Assembly (NCBI RefSeq): GCF_038397785.1
Contig: NZ_CP151642.1
Coordinates: forward strand, 2,480,001-2,544,000
DNA from: Salinibacterium sp. TMP30
GTDB lineage: Bacteria; Actinomycetota; Actinomycetes; Actinomycetales; Microbacteriaceae
Length of the DNA stretch: 64,000 nt
Direction: 5' to 3'
Part shown: positions 17,721 through 26,459 of the stretch, piece after piece
How the letters are laid out: every line of letters begins with the position of its first letter
How positions within the stretch are numbered: the stretch's first letter is position 1
Translations under genes and position numbers: made by a program
Notes under the pieces: generated by a model
What the model was told of the DNA's origin: nothing
The model's input: the letters and a program-made list of their open reading frames with translations, nothing else
Databases searched by the model: none

Positions 17721-18807
17721 TCAAGCGCACGGCACCACCATTCACCCCCTTGGCACCCTGTTCGAATCCAGAGAGGTCTTGCACAGACATCGAAACTCGG
17801 CCGACTTCCCAGGAGGGGATGCCGTCGACGGTCAGCGCAGCAATTGTTGCGTCAGCAGAGTCGGCCGCCACAATCGCGATCATTCCGATGCCCAAGTTCC
17901 AGGTTCCTTCGGCACTTTCGAGGGTGGAACCAGCCAAATCTGAGAGCACACGGAAGACGCTCGGCGGCGACCAGGTCGATCGCTCAACTTCTACCCATGA
18001 GCCGAGGGGCAGCACGCGGGCGAGGTTGGCAGCAATTCCGCCGCCGGTGACATGGCTGAGGGCGTGAACCGCACCGGGTTGTGCACTAAGGAGGTTGAGC
18101 AGTGGAGTCGTGTAGAGGCGAGTGGGCTCGAGGAGCACTTCACCGACGATTCCGCCGAGGTCGTCAAGGCGGTCGGTGTAGCCGATCTTGTTGTTGACCA
18201 AGATGTGGCGTACGAGTGAGAAACCATTGGAATGGATGCCCGACGATTCCATCGCGATCACGACGTCGCCCTCGGTGACGAGGTGGGGGCCGAGCTGGGC
18301 ATCCGCCTCAACAACACCGGTAGCAGCACCGGCAACGTCGTAGTCGTCGGGGCCAAGAAGGCCGGGGTGTTCTGCGGTTTCTCCGCCAACGAGAGCTGTG
18401 CCGGTAGCGGCGCATCCACGAGCGATTCCCGCAACGATGTCGGCGATTCGGGCGGGCACAACCTTGCCGCACGCAATGTAGTCGGTCATGAAGAGGGGCT
18501 TAGCGCCCACAACGACAATGTCATCAACGACCATGCCCACGAGGTCTTGGCCGATGGTGTCGTGCTTGTCGAGTGCCTGAGCGATCGCGACCTTGGTGCC
18601 CACACCATCCGTCGACGTTGCCAGCAGGGGGCGGGTGTATGACTTCAGAAACGAGACATCGAAGAGTCCGGCAAAGCCGCCGACGCCCCCAAGAACGTTC
18701 GGACCGTGAGTGGCGCTGACAGCCGACTTCATCAGTTCGACGGCAAGATCGCCGGCTGCGGTATCGACGCCGGCTGCGGCATAACTGGAGGAAGAGTTCT
18801 CGGTCAC
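17701..18807 (-). CDS. purM: phosphoribosylformylglycinamidine cyclo-ligase (AIR synthetase)
   Basis: A 368-residue enzyme for step five of purine synthesis, ATP-dependent ring closure of FGAM to AIR. Family motifs are SYAAAGVD at the N-terminus, LLATSTDGVGTKVAIAQ, the signature DLVGMVVDDIVVVGAKPLFMTDYI, LVGGETAEHPG and SSGIHSNGFSLVR. GTG start six bases after TACGCT. It is divergent from purF, the usual actinobacterial pairing of these genes. Confidence 0.96.
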   Translation of the reverse strand: MTENSSSSYAAAGVDTAAGDLAVELMKSAVSATHGPNVLGGVGGFAGLFDVSFLKSYTRPLLATSTDGVGTKVAIAQALDKHDTIGQDLVGMVVDDIVVVGAKPLFMTDYIACGKVVPARIADIVAGIARGCAATGTALVGGETAEHPGLLGPDDYDVAGAATGVVEADAQLGPHLVTEGDVVIAMESSGIHSNGFSLVRHILVNNKIGYTDRLDDLGGIVGEVLLEPTRLYTTPLLNLLSAQPGAVHALSHVTGGGIAANLARVLPLGSWVEVERSTWSPPSVFRVLSDLAGSTLESAEGTWNLGIGMIAIVAADSADATIAALTVDGIPSWEVGRVSMSVQDLSGFEQGAKGVNGGAVRLNGRYGN

Positions 18808-18813
18808 GGCTCA

Positions 18814-18819
18814 AGCGTA
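18814..18819 (-). promoter_or_regulatory. leaderless -10 hexamer of purM
   Basis: TACGCT on the minus strand, then six bases, then GTG. Confidence 0.5.
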
Positions 18820-18924
18820 CCGGTCTGCGGTTGCCTGCAGGCGGCACTACAGCTGGGGTATGAGAAACTAGATCGTACTCACACCGGGTACGGTCTCTTC
18901 GACCTCAGGGAGCCACGCGAAAGC

Positions 18925-20382
18925 ATGTGCGGCATTGTCGGTATCGTCTCGTCTCAACCCGTCAACCAGCAGGTCTACGACGCACTGCTGCTCCTGCAGC
19001 ACCGCGGTCAAGACTCCACGGGAATCGCCACTGCCGACGGCAGCACCCTGCACTTGCAGAAAGCAAACGGTCAAGTGCGAGAGGCGTACCGCACTCGCGA
19101 TATGCGTAACCTCGTCGGAACGTCGGGCCTCGGGCATGTTCGTTACGCCACGAAGGGCAATGCTTTCAATGAGAATGAAGCGCAGCCGTTCTATGTGAAC
19201 GCGCCCTACGGCATCATCCTCGTTCACAACGGCAACCTCACGAACACGCAGCAGCTCACCGATGAACTATTCCGCATTGACCGCCGTCACCTCAACACCA
19301 CGAGTGACACCGAACTTCTCGTGAACGTGCTGGCCAACGAACTTCAAGAGCAAGTATCGGGCCTTGATCTTGACCCCGAGCAGGTCTTCACCGCCATCTC
19401 CCGCGTACACGACCGTGTTGAGGGTTCCTATGCCGCGATTGCTCTGATCGCTGGCCACGGCTTGCTCGCCTTCCGTGACCCCTACGGCATCCGCCCCCTC
19501 GTTTTGGGCCGACGCCAGACTGGTCTCGTGGGCAACGAATGGATTGTGGCATCCGAATCTCTCGTTCTCGAAAGCGCCGGTTACGAACTGGTTCGGGATG
19601 TCGCCCCCGGCGAAGCAATCTTCATTACGCCCGACGGTGAGATGTTCTCGAAGCAGTGCGCGAAAGCACCCGTGCTGATTCCGTGCTCGTTCGAATACGT
19701 CTATCTCGCTCGCCCCGACTCGATCATGAACGGCATCTCGGTTTACGAGGCTCGCCTGCGTCTGGGCAACAAGCTGGCCGACACCATCGCCAAGTACACA
19801 CCCATGGGTGATATCGACGTTGTTATGCCGATTCCAGATTCCGCACGACCCGCAGCAATGCAGGTCGCCCAGAAACTGGGTGTCGAATACCGCGAAGGTT
19901 TCTACAAGAACCGTTACGTCGGGCGCACCTTCATCATGCCCGGTCAGGCCGAACGCAAGAAAAGCGTCAAGCAGAAGCTCAACGCGATGGGCAGCGAGTT
20001 CAAGGGCAAGAACATCCTGATCGTCGACGACTCGATTGTGCGCGGCACCACCTCAAAAGAGATTGTGCAGATGGCCCGTGAAGCCGGAGCAAACAAGGTA
20101 ACCTTCACGTCGGCAGCACCACCCGTACGTTTCCCTCACGTCTATGGCATCAACATGCCGACCCGCGCAGAACTTGTCGGTCATGGCCGCAAGATTCCTG
20201 AGATCGCGATGGAGTTGGGTGCCGATGCACTCATCTATCAAGAGGTTGAAGACATGCAAGCCGCGATCATCGAAGGCTCGCAGGTGACGTCGCTCGAAAT
20301 GAGTTGCTTCACTGGCGACTACATTTCAGGCAACATCACGCCCGCGTACCTCGATTGGCTCGAAAAAACCCAACTGAGCTAG
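18925..20382 (+). CDS. purF: amidophosphoribosyltransferase
   Basis: A 485-residue enzyme for the committed step of purine synthesis, converting PRPP and glutamine to phosphoribosylamine. The start is fixed by MCGIVGIV: Cys2 becomes the N-terminal nucleophile of the Ntn glutaminase after Met removal, so longer upstream starts in this frame are wrong. The glutaminase domain runs to about residue 230; the phosphoribosyltransferase domain carries the PRPP motif ILIVDDSIVRGTT. Purine nucleotides are the known feedback inhibitors. It is divergent from purM; the 117-bp gap holds both promoters. Confidence 0.96.
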   Translation: MCGIVGIVSSQPVNQQVYDALLLLQHRGQDSTGIATADGSTLHLQKANGQVREAYRTRDMRNLVGTSGLGHVRYATKGNAFNENEAQPFYVNAPYGIILVHNGNLTNTQQLTDELFRIDRRHLNTTSDTELLVNVLANELQEQVSGLDLDPEQVFTAISRVHDRVEGSYAAIALIAGHGLLAFRDPYGIRPLVLGRRQTGLVGNEWIVASESLVLESAGYELVRDVAPGEAIFITPDGEMFSKQCAKAPVLIPCSFEYVYLARPDSIMNGISVYEARLRLGNKLADTIAKYTPMGDIDVVMPIPDSARPAAMQVAQKLGVEYREGFYKNRYVGRTFIMPGQAERKKSVKQKLNAMGSEFKGKNILIVDDSIVRGTTSKEIVQMAREAGANKVTFTSAAPPVRFPHVYGINMPTRAELVGHGRKIPEIAMELGADALIYQEVEDMQAAIIEGSQVTSLEMSCFTGDYISGNITPAYLDWLEKTQLS

Positions 20383-20389
20383 GCGGCTG

Positions 20390-20800
20390 CTATTCGAGCG
20401 TGCCCTCATACGATTCTGGTTCAACCGTTTCGTGTTCGACGGTTGCTGCGCGTGAGCGAGCAATCGATACCCGGTCGAGGATGAGCACGACGAGCGCGCC
20501 CAGAGCGACACCCGCGGGGATACCAAACAGGCTGAAATACCCGAAGAGCGCACCGAAACCCACTACAGGGTCGACGGGGAACGCCATCGTGAGAATGAAG
20601 GTCACGATGGCGCCGACGCCGCCGCCAATGATCAGGAAGGGCGCAAACTTGGGTGCGCGACGAATCCTTACGTTGCCAGATTCCACCGAGCTTGTCAGTG
20701 CGGGCTCGCGAATCTCGGCCACCTCAGGCTGCTGCTCGACGGCGTGCTCGGGCTGCTGCGGTTCGGATGCCGCGGACTGGTCTTCTGGCGTTGTGCTCAC
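20390..20800 (-). CDS. small membrane protein, purF neighbour
   Basis: About 136 residues: an acidic, Gln/Glu-rich N-terminal third, then two or three hydrophobic segments (FAPFLIIGGGVGAIVTFILT and GIPAGVALGALVVLILD) and a short acidic tail. Unknown function. I place the start at the GTG at 20800, whose bases overlap the TGA of the SCP-like gene (GTGA) and which has GGGAGA nine bases upstream; a GTG at 20818 is also possible. It is the second gene of an operon convergent with purF. Confidence 0.65.
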   Translation of the reverse strand: MSTTPEDQSAASEPQQPEHAVEQQPEVAEIREPALTSSVESGNVRIRRAPKFAPFLIIGGGVGAIVTFILTMAFPVDPVVGFGALFGYFSLFGIPAGVALGALVVLILDRVSIARSRAATVEHETVEPESYEGTLE

Positions 20801-21168
20801 GGAGCTATTCTCTCCCACGCCAGCGGTAAGTATTCACTGAGGTCGGCGCGCGAACCCGACGCACTGATATCGCCAGAGTCGAGAGCTTCGGCCCATTGGC
20901 GCGTTCCGGTCGCCAGTGCGATCCAGGTTTCGGCATCCATTTCAACAACATTGGGTGGTGTGCCACGAGTGTGGTTGGGGCCCTCAATTGCCTGCACGGC
21001 TCCATGGGGTGGAACTCGCACTTCTACGGAGTTGCCTTCGGCGTCTCTGCCCAGAACCTGCAAGAGATAGCGCACGGCGGTGGCAGTCGCATCGCGATCG
21101 GCTCTACCGTCTTGGACCATTCGAATGCTTGCTTCGCCAGCAATTGCGGCAATCTTCAGCTGTGCCAT
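20797..21168 (-). CDS. SCP2-like (sterol carrier family) protein
   Basis: A 123-residue protein resembling the bacterial sterol-carrier-like family found beside purF in actinobacteria. Typical stretches are VRYLLQVLGRDAEGNSVEVRVPPHGAVQ and PPNVVEMDAETWIALATG. The fold should form a small lipid-binding pocket; the bacterial role is unknown. The ATG is six bases after TAGCGT, again suggesting a leaderless message. The downstream membrane-protein gene is coupled by a four-base overlap. Confidence 0.78.
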   Translation of the reverse strand: MAQLKIAAIAGEASIRMVQDGRADRDATATAVRYLLQVLGRDAEGNSVEVRVPPHGAVQAIEGPNHTRGTPPNVVEMDAETWIALATGTRQWAEALDSGDISASGSRADLSEYLPLAWERIAP

Positions 21169-21174
21169 GGCTTA

Positions 21175-21180
21175 ACGCTA
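21175..21180 (-). promoter_or_regulatory. leaderless -10 hexamer of the SCP-like gene
   Basis: TAGCGT on the minus strand, then six bases, then ATG. It lies 24 bases from the divergent purD -10 hexamer. Confidence 0.5.
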
Positions 21181-21203
21181 GCAAGTAACACTGAGCGCTT
21201 GGT

Positions 21204-21209
21204 TAGGCT
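21204..21209 (+). promoter_or_regulatory. leaderless -10 hexamer of purD
   Basis: TAGGCT, then six bases, then the GTG of purD. No ribosome-binding site is apparent. Confidence 0.55.
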
Positions 21210-21215
21210 GGGGTC

Positions 21216-22466
21216 GTGCGAATTCTTGTTCTTGGTTCCGGTGCTCGCGAGCACGCGATTGTTACGTCTCTTCTGAGTGAAGAAGAGGCCCACGAAATCA
21301 CGGCCGCGCCCGGCAATGCGGGTATTGCGTCTGTGGTTGAGACGGTGGCGCTCGACCCGACTCGGGGCAGCGTCGTCACCGAGTACGCCCTCGACAACGA
21401 CATCGAGCTCGTCATCATTGGGCCCGAAGCTCCCCTCGTTGCCGGAGTTGCTGACGACCTTCGACGCCGCGGAATCGCGGTGTTCGGCCCCGGCAAAGCT
21501 GCTGCTGCGCTTGAGGGCAGCAAGACTTTCGCGAAGCGCATCATGGATGTCGCCAACGTGCCCACGGGTCGCGCCCACCGCGCTGGTTCGCTCGACGAAG
21601 CACTTGAGGCTCTCGACGAATTCGGGTCACCCTACGTTGTTAAGGCCGATGGTCTCGCGGCAGGCAAGGGCGTTCTTGTCACCGGCGATCGCAACGCGGC
21701 TGTCGACCACGCGACTTACTGGCTCGGCCACGGCAGTATTCTCATCGAGGAGTATCTTGCGGGCGAAGAGGTTTCCCTTTTCTTGCTCAGCGACGGTCAC
21801 AATGTTGTGCCCCTGTCACCGGCGCAGGATTACAAGCGTGCGTACGACGGCGACAACGGCCCCAACACCGGCGGAATGGGCGCATACTCGCCGCTGAACT
21901 GGCTGCCCGAGAATTTCGTCGACGAAGTGATCGACACCATTGCGTTGCCCACGATCCGTCAGCTTGCGAGCGAGCAAACACCCTTCATCGGGTTGCTCTA
22001 CTGCGGGCTCATTGTCACTCGGGAGGGCATCCGTGTGATCGAGTTCAACGCTCGCTTCGGTGACCCCGAGACGCAGGTTGTGTTGCCGCGCCTCGTTACT
22101 CCGCTGAGCTCGCTGCTGTATGCCGCATCGACCGGCGGTCTCCCCGACCACGCCACGCCTGACTTTACTGATGACGTCGCTGTGACGGTCGTGCTTGCCA
22201 GCGAGGGGTACCCCGAAAACCCCAAAATTGGTCGCCCGATTACTGGTTTGGATGCGGCGCTCGCTGTTCCCGGAATCACTATCGCCCATGCGGCCACCGC
22301 CAAAAAGGGTGACGAGTTTGTCGCCACCGGCGGTCGCGTGCTCAGCGTTGTCGCGACTGGCGAATCGTTTGCCGTCGCTCGCGCCCGTGCCTACGAAGCA
22401 CTCGGGCACATCCACCTTGAGGGCAGCCACTTCCGCAGCGACATCGCCCTGCGCGTCGCCCAGTGA
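21216..22466 (+). CDS. purD: phosphoribosylamine--glycine ligase (GAR synthetase)
   Basis: A 416-residue ATP-grasp enzyme for step two of purine synthesis. The N-terminus MRILVLGSGAREHAI is diagnostic, followed by IIGPEAPLVAGVADDLRRRGI, VVKADGLAAGKGVLV (ATP-grasp lysine), NTGGMGAYSP and IEFNARFGDPETQ (metal ligands). GTG start with a leaderless-type promoter. Its end overlaps the purC start by four bases, giving a purD-purC unit. Confidence 0.96.
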   Translation: MRILVLGSGAREHAIVTSLLSEEEAHEITAAPGNAGIASVVETVALDPTRGSVVTEYALDNDIELVIIGPEAPLVAGVADDLRRRGIAVFGPGKAAAALEGSKTFAKRIMDVANVPTGRAHRAGSLDEALEALDEFGSPYVVKADGLAAGKGVLVTGDRNAAVDHATYWLGHGSILIEEYLAGEEVSLFLLSDGHNVVPLSPAQDYKRAYDGDNGPNTGGMGAYSPLNWLPENFVDEVIDTIALPTIRQLASEQTPFIGLLYCGLIVTREGIRVIEFNARFGDPETQVVLPRLVTPLSSLLYAASTGGLPDHATPDFTDDVAVTVVLASEGYPENPKIGRPITGLDAALAVPGITIAHAATAKKGDEFVATGGRVLSVVATGESFAVARARAYEALGHIHLEGSHFRSDIALRVAQ

Positions 22467-23374
22467 GTGATGCCGTGAGTGATGCCTTGAGTGACACTGT
22501 GCACGGTTCCGCGAGCGCCTGGACGAAGTCGTATTCCGGCAAAGTCCGTGACCTGTATGTACGCGCCGACGAGCCACAGCTTGTGCTCATGGTTGCCAGT
22601 GATCGGGTCAGTGCGTTTGACCATGTGCTGGAGCCGGGCATCCCGGGCAAGGGTGCACTGCTGACTCAGCTGAGCACATGGTGGTTCGCCCAGTTGCCTG
22701 ATGTTCCGAACCATTTGGCGGATGCTGATGCGGGTTCGAATGTCGCCGTCGAGGCCCCGGCAGCGTTGGCCGATCGTTCGATGGTTGTGAAGCGTCTCGA
22801 TATGTACCCCGTGGAGTGCGTTATGCGCGGCTACCTCTCGGGCAGCGGATGGCTGGAGTATCAGGAGTCTCAGAGCGTGTGCGGCATTGCGCTGCCTGCT
22901 GGGCTGACTGATGGCGATCGCCTTCCGGAGCCGATTTACACTCCCGCCTGGAAAGCCCCACTGGGTGAGCACGACGAAAACATCAGCTTTGAGCGCACCG
23001 TTGAACTCGTCGGCGAAGAGGTTGCTGTGGCGCTTCGGGATGCTTCGCTCGACATTTTTGCACGGGCCTCCGCCATCGCGGAGACTCGCGGCGTGATTCT
23101 CGCCGACACCAAGTTCGAATTCGGCGCTGACCCGGAGACCGGTGCTCTCGTTCTGGCCGACGAAGTGCTCACGAGCGACTCAAGTCGCTACTGGGATGCC
23201 GAACTCTATGCCGCCGGTGGCCCCGGTCGTCTCGCAAGTTTCGATAAGCAGATCGTGCGGAACTGGCTTTCGGCCCACTGGGACAAGCAGGGAACGCCGC
23301 CCGAGCTGCCCGCGGAGATCGTGGAGCAGACTGCTGCCCGGTATCGCGAGCTGATTGAGCGGCTGACGGCGTAG
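22463..23374 (+). CDS. purC: phosphoribosylaminoimidazole-succinocarboxamide synthase (SAICAR synthetase)
   Basis: A 303-residue enzyme joining aspartate to CAIR. Signature parts are YSGKVRDLYV, VASDRVSAFDHVL, VECVMRGYLSGSGW, ILADTKFEFG and LVLADEVLTSDSSRYW. Its GTG overlaps the purD stop (GTGA). The first codons are unusual: a 12-bp unit GTGAGTGATGCC is repeated, giving in-frame start codons GTG at 22463 and 22475 and TTG at 22487. Confidence 0.95.
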   Translation: MSDAVSDALSDTVHGSASAWTKSYSGKVRDLYVRADEPQLVLMVASDRVSAFDHVLEPGIPGKGALLTQLSTWWFAQLPDVPNHLADADAGSNVAVEAPAALADRSMVVKRLDMYPVECVMRGYLSGSGWLEYQESQSVCGIALPAGLTDGDRLPEPIYTPAWKAPLGEHDENISFERTVELVGEEVAVALRDASLDIFARASAIAETRGVILADTKFEFGADPETGALVLADEVLTSDSSRYWDAELYAAGGPGRLASFDKQIVRNWLSAHWDKQGTPPELPAEIVEQTAARYRELIERLTA

Positions 23375-23508
23375 TTCAGCCGGCGAAAGTCGTGCCTTGA
23401 CTGGGGCTGCGCGTCATTCTGACCCTTCCGGTATCATGTGTTGTGCGTGCTGTCACGCCGAACCTTCTTCCGGACCCCACGATCCGGCACGGGAGGGCAA
23501 AGGGGATC

Positions 23509-23568
23509 ATGAATGCCCGGCAGTTAGTCAGATTGAACTTCTTTGGTGTCCTGGTCGGGCGACAGTAA
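23509..23568 (+). CDS. possible 19-residue leader peptide
   Basis: A short frame MNARQLVRLNFFGVLVGRQ begins at an ATG preceded by AAAGGGG (3-nt spacing) and GGGAGGG further up. It sits 52 bases upstream of the next gene in a 245-bp leader. Hairpins flank it: CCGGA/TCCGG at 23470-23487, and a GACAG/CTGT pairing after its stop. It could be an attenuating leader peptide or chance. It resembles no leader peptide I know. Confidence 0.3.
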   Translation: MNARQLVRLNFFGVLVGRQ

Positions 23569-23619
23569 GCGTGGGTTGCTGTTTCGCCTCCCCGCAGCGG
23601 CACTCGAAGGAGAAACACC

Positions 23620-24282
23620 ATGACCAAGCAAGAGTCGTTCAAGCGTCGAATCCGTGCGCGGATGACGACCACCGGTGAACGTTACGCCGAGGCTCGGCGG
23701 GTATTGACCGCGCAGTCCCCGCCCTCCACTACAACCCGTTCTTGGGCTGCCGCGCCCGAGTTGTCGGATGAGGCGATCCGTGCGGGCACCGACAAGGGTT
23801 GGGAAGACTGGTGCGATCTGATCGAGCAATTCGCGGGGCGAGCAGACGGCCACGCCGCTATCGCCCAGCATGTCGGCGACGACCTTGGCGTTAGCGGCTG
23901 GTGGGCTCAGGCAGTAACAGTTGGGTATGAACGGATCACGGGACTTCGTCTCCCGAATCAGATGTCCGATGGCACGTTCACTGCCAATAAGTCGGGGACC
24001 GTCACCGTTGAGAGCGACATGCTTCGTCGCCTCCTTCTAGACGACGATGATCGAGCTCAACTGTTTCCCGGTGTTGCTACTGAGCTCAAGTCGAAGCTGA
24101 CGGCGAAGGCAATCAGAGTGACGGTTGGGCCAGGCTCCGCCATTATCCGGCTCGAAGACCGTAGTGGAGGCCGCACTCAGGTCGTCATCCAACATTCACA
24201 ATTGCCCACGTTCGGTGACGTCGAGGAGTGGAAGTTTTACTGGGCCGAGTGGCTCGACGCAATTGATGAGGCAGGGAGCTGA
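23620..24282 (+). CDS. DUF4287-like conserved protein
   Basis: A 220-residue soluble protein. The N-terminal half (SFKRRIRARMTTTGERYAEA, and AIAQHVGDDLGVSGWWAQAVTVGYERITGLR) matches the DUF4287 pattern, usually fused to an AHSA1/SRPBCC domain. The second half (about 125-215, ending VEEWKFYWAEWLDAID) is consistent with a reduced SRPBCC-type fold. Function unknown. AAGGAG lies before the ATG. The long leader with a possible small frame suggests translational or attenuation control. Confidence 0.65.
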   Translation: MTKQESFKRRIRARMTTTGERYAEARRVLTAQSPPSTTTRSWAAAPELSDEAIRAGTDKGWEDWCDLIEQFAGRADGHAAIAQHVGDDLGVSGWWAQAVTVGYERITGLRLPNQMSDGTFTANKSGTVTVESDMLRRLLLDDDDRAQLFPGVATELKSKLTAKAIRVTVGPGSAIIRLEDRSGGRTQVVIQHSQLPTFGDVEEWKFYWAEWLDAIDEAGS

Positions 24283-24354
24283 CAGGAAACTGTTCGCCAG
24301 AGACGCCGCGGAACTCTATCGGCATCGCGATCTCCCCGGCCACCTCGAACACGC

Positions 24355-24456
24355 CACGACTGCGGTCTTACCGGCGAGATCGATTCCGGCGATCACTTCG
24401 GCCGCGGTGCTTCGGTATCCGAAGTTCGATTCGAGTGGTTGCTGGCGGGCAGTCAC
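24355..24456 (-). pseudogene. truncated N-terminus of a short-chain dehydrogenase
   Basis: A GTG at 24456 opens a frame whose residues STAAEVIAGIDLAGKTAVV match the conserved start of SDR oxidoreductases (retinol-dehydrogenase-like group). The sequence breaks off exactly where the glycine-rich TGxxxGxG NAD-binding loop should follow and continues as unrelated residues (ACSRWPGRS). Only about 34 codons of the gene survive. The rest of the 312-bp stretch 24283-24594 holds no convincing gene apart from the terminator at 24538-24567. Confidence 0.6.
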
Positions 24457-24537
24457 TTCTTCGCGGGAGACCGTGGCGCTAACCCTAAGAGTTGGAGCGC
24501 ACTCTAGGTCAAGCCAGTCGCACCCCCAGACACCCAA

Positions 24538-24567
24538 ATGCCCGGGCCGATTGGACGACCCGGGCAT
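24538..24567 (-). terminator. terminator of the peptide-binding lipoprotein gene
   Basis: ATGCCCGGG (24538-24546) and CCCGGGCAT (24559-24567) form a perfect 9-bp stem with a 12-base loop; on the minus strand TTTGGG follows, so the T-run is short. Confidence 0.7.
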
Positions 24568-24594
24568 CCGCGGTGTTAGTTCACGTCTAAGCGA

Positions 24595-26205
24595 TTAGCC
24601 CTTGGTGACCTGGTAGTACAGCGGAACTGAATCCCAACCGAACTCGACGTTGCTCACGGTGTCTGCGTAAACACCGGTTGCGTTGGAATACCACAACGGA
24701 ATGCTAGGCAGATCCTTCAACAAGACTTCCTGTGCCTGCTGGTAGAGCGCGGTTGCGTCTTCAACAGTCTGAGCAGCTGCACCCTCCTTCAGGATTCCGT
24801 CGAACTCTGAGCTGCTGTAGCCCTCATAGTTCGAACCAGCACCGGTCTGGTAGAGGGGTGCAAGGAAGTTGTACAGCGACGGGTAGTCAGCCTGCCAACC
24901 GGCGCGAGTTGCACCGGTGAGGGTGCCCGCTACGCGGTCTTCGAGCGATGACTTGAAGTCGGGGTACGACTTGCCGATGGCGTTGATGCCGAGGGTGTTC
25001 TTGATGCTGTTCGCGACAGCATCAACCCACCCCTGATGTCCACCATCTGCGTTGTATGCGAGGTCGAATGTGGCGTCACCGAACGGTGCGATGGCGTCTG
25101 CTTCGGCCCACAGCTTCTGAGCTTCCTCAGGGTTGAACGTCAAGACGTCGGCACCCTCAAGCGAGCTGGAGTAGCCATCGATCACGGGAGACGTGAAGTC
25201 GGTGGCCGGCGTGCGAGTTCCTTGGAAGATCACGTCAGTGATCTCCTCACGGTTAATCGACATCGAGATAGCAGCGCGACGCAGCTTTCCTTCTTCGCCA
25301 CTGAAGTGGTCAAGGTAGTAAGGAATGTTGAACGCCTGGAAAATTGCTGCTGGTTGGTTGAGGGCGCGGTCGCCGAACTCATCCTGGAACAGCTCGAATG
25401 CGCTGTCAGGAACTGCATCGAGAACGTCAAGGTTTCCACCAAGAACGTCTGCATAGGCAGCATCCTGTGAGGTGTAGAACTTGAAAGTGACTCCACCGTT
25501 GGCGGGCTTGCGCACACCGTCATAGTCGGGGTTCGTCACAAGAGCGATCTGCTCGTCGTGCTGCCACGCGCCTGCACCATCCATCATGTAGGGACCGTTA
25601 CCGATGGGGTTCTCTCCGAAAGCCTCAAGGTCATCAAAAGCGGCCGAGGGCAAGGGCATGAACGCGGTGTAACCGAGGCGCAGTGGCCAGTCAGCTTCGG
25701 GAGCAACAAGAGTGACATCGAACGTAAGGTCATCGACGACGCTGAGTCCGGTCAATTCTGAGTCAGCTTCGTAGCTGAAGCCCTCGATGTCGTCGAAGAA
25801 GTACGACGAAGCCTGTGCATTGCTGAACTTCGCGCCATAATTCCACGCATCTACGAACGAGCTAGCGGTTACCGCTTCACCATTGGTGAACGTCCACCCG
25901 TCGTTGAGCGTGACAGTCCAGTTTTGGCCATCCGACGACTCAATCGACTTCGCGACGTCGTTGCGGATGCTTCCGTCTGCCTCATACGAAACCAGACCCG
26001 CGTAGATGGACGTCAGGATCTTTCCGCCGCCGGTCTCGGTGGTGCCGACGGTGATCAGCGGGCCAAGCGGCTCGCTTCCGTTGGTGGTGATGATCTTGTT
26101 GGTGTCGCCCGAGCCTCCGCCATCGCTGCTTGCGCAGCCAGCGAGAGTGAGCGAGACAACAGAGACCAGCGCTACAACGCCGATCCCGAAACGTGCTGTC
26201 TTCAT
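24595..26205 (-). CDS. ABC transporter peptide-binding lipoprotein (family 5)
   Basis: A 536-residue extracellular solute-binding protein of the oligopeptide/dipeptide type. It has a lipoprotein signal (LTLAGC lipobox, Cys about residue 24), TSIYAGLVSYEADGSIRNDVAKSIE near the N-terminus, and the family patterns GNGPYMM and LRRAAISMSINREEI. An AGGAGG ribosome-binding site precedes the ATG. No permease or ATPase gene is adjacent, so it must work with components encoded elsewhere. It is divergent from two peptidase genes, which fits peptide uptake followed by hydrolysis. Confidence 0.92.
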   Translation of the reverse strand: MKTARFGIGVVALVSVVSLTLAGCASSDGGGSGDTNKIITTNGSEPLGPLITVGTTETGGGKILTSIYAGLVSYEADGSIRNDVAKSIESSDGQNWTVTLNDGWTFTNGEAVTASSFVDAWNYGAKFSNAQASSYFFDDIEGFSYEADSELTGLSVVDDLTFDVTLVAPEADWPLRLGYTAFMPLPSAAFDDLEAFGENPIGNGPYMMDGAGAWQHDEQIALVTNPDYDGVRKPANGGVTFKFYTSQDAAYADVLGGNLDVLDAVPDSAFELFQDEFGDRALNQPAAIFQAFNIPYYLDHFSGEEGKLRRAAISMSINREEITDVIFQGTRTPATDFTSPVIDGYSSSLEGADVLTFNPEEAQKLWAEADAIAPFGDATFDLAYNADGGHQGWVDAVANSIKNTLGINAIGKSYPDFKSSLEDRVAGTLTGATRAGWQADYPSLYNFLAPLYQTGAGSNYEGYSSSEFDGILKEGAAAQTVEDATALYQQAQEVLLKDLPSIPLWYSNATGVYADTVSNVEFGWDSVPLYYQVTKG

Positions 26206-26356
26206 GCTTCCTCCTGTGCAATAAGCGCCCTCAGTGCATGCATCTAGCAGCGCCGGGCGTTGGAATCACTTTAGACCTCACAATCTGACGCCTAAAGCAA
26301 AGTGCGATAATGTTACCCCGTTGTTAGGTTATCTAGACCTGTTGCCTTACAAACAA

Positions 26357-26384
26357 TTTACATAATCGGAGCATGGCCTATCAT
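26357..26384 (+). promoter_or_regulatory. candidate promoter of the peptidase operon
   Basis: TTTACA (26357-26362) and TATCAT (26379-26384) are separated by 16 bp, upstream of the M24 peptidase gene. An inverted repeat AGGT-N7-ACCT lies just upstream (26326-26340) and could be a regulator site. The rest of the 254-bp divergent region is AT-richer than its surroundings and has no gene. Confidence 0.4.
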
Positions 26385-26459
26385 TGCCGGTGAGTGGATG
26401 CCGTACAGTTTCGCCGTGACGGCACTCAGCCCGACCAAGCAAAGAAAGAAGTTGAGACG

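Noticed and set aside
18706-18924. Longer purF start
   Set aside because: PurF needs Cys directly after the initiator Met; the frame upstream of MCGIVGIV overlaps purM and is not conserved.
24316-24567. 83-residue minus-strand frame as an intact gene
   Set aside because: Only its middle resembles an SDR N-terminus; the rest runs through the terminator hairpin and random sequence, so I call it a pseudogene fragment.
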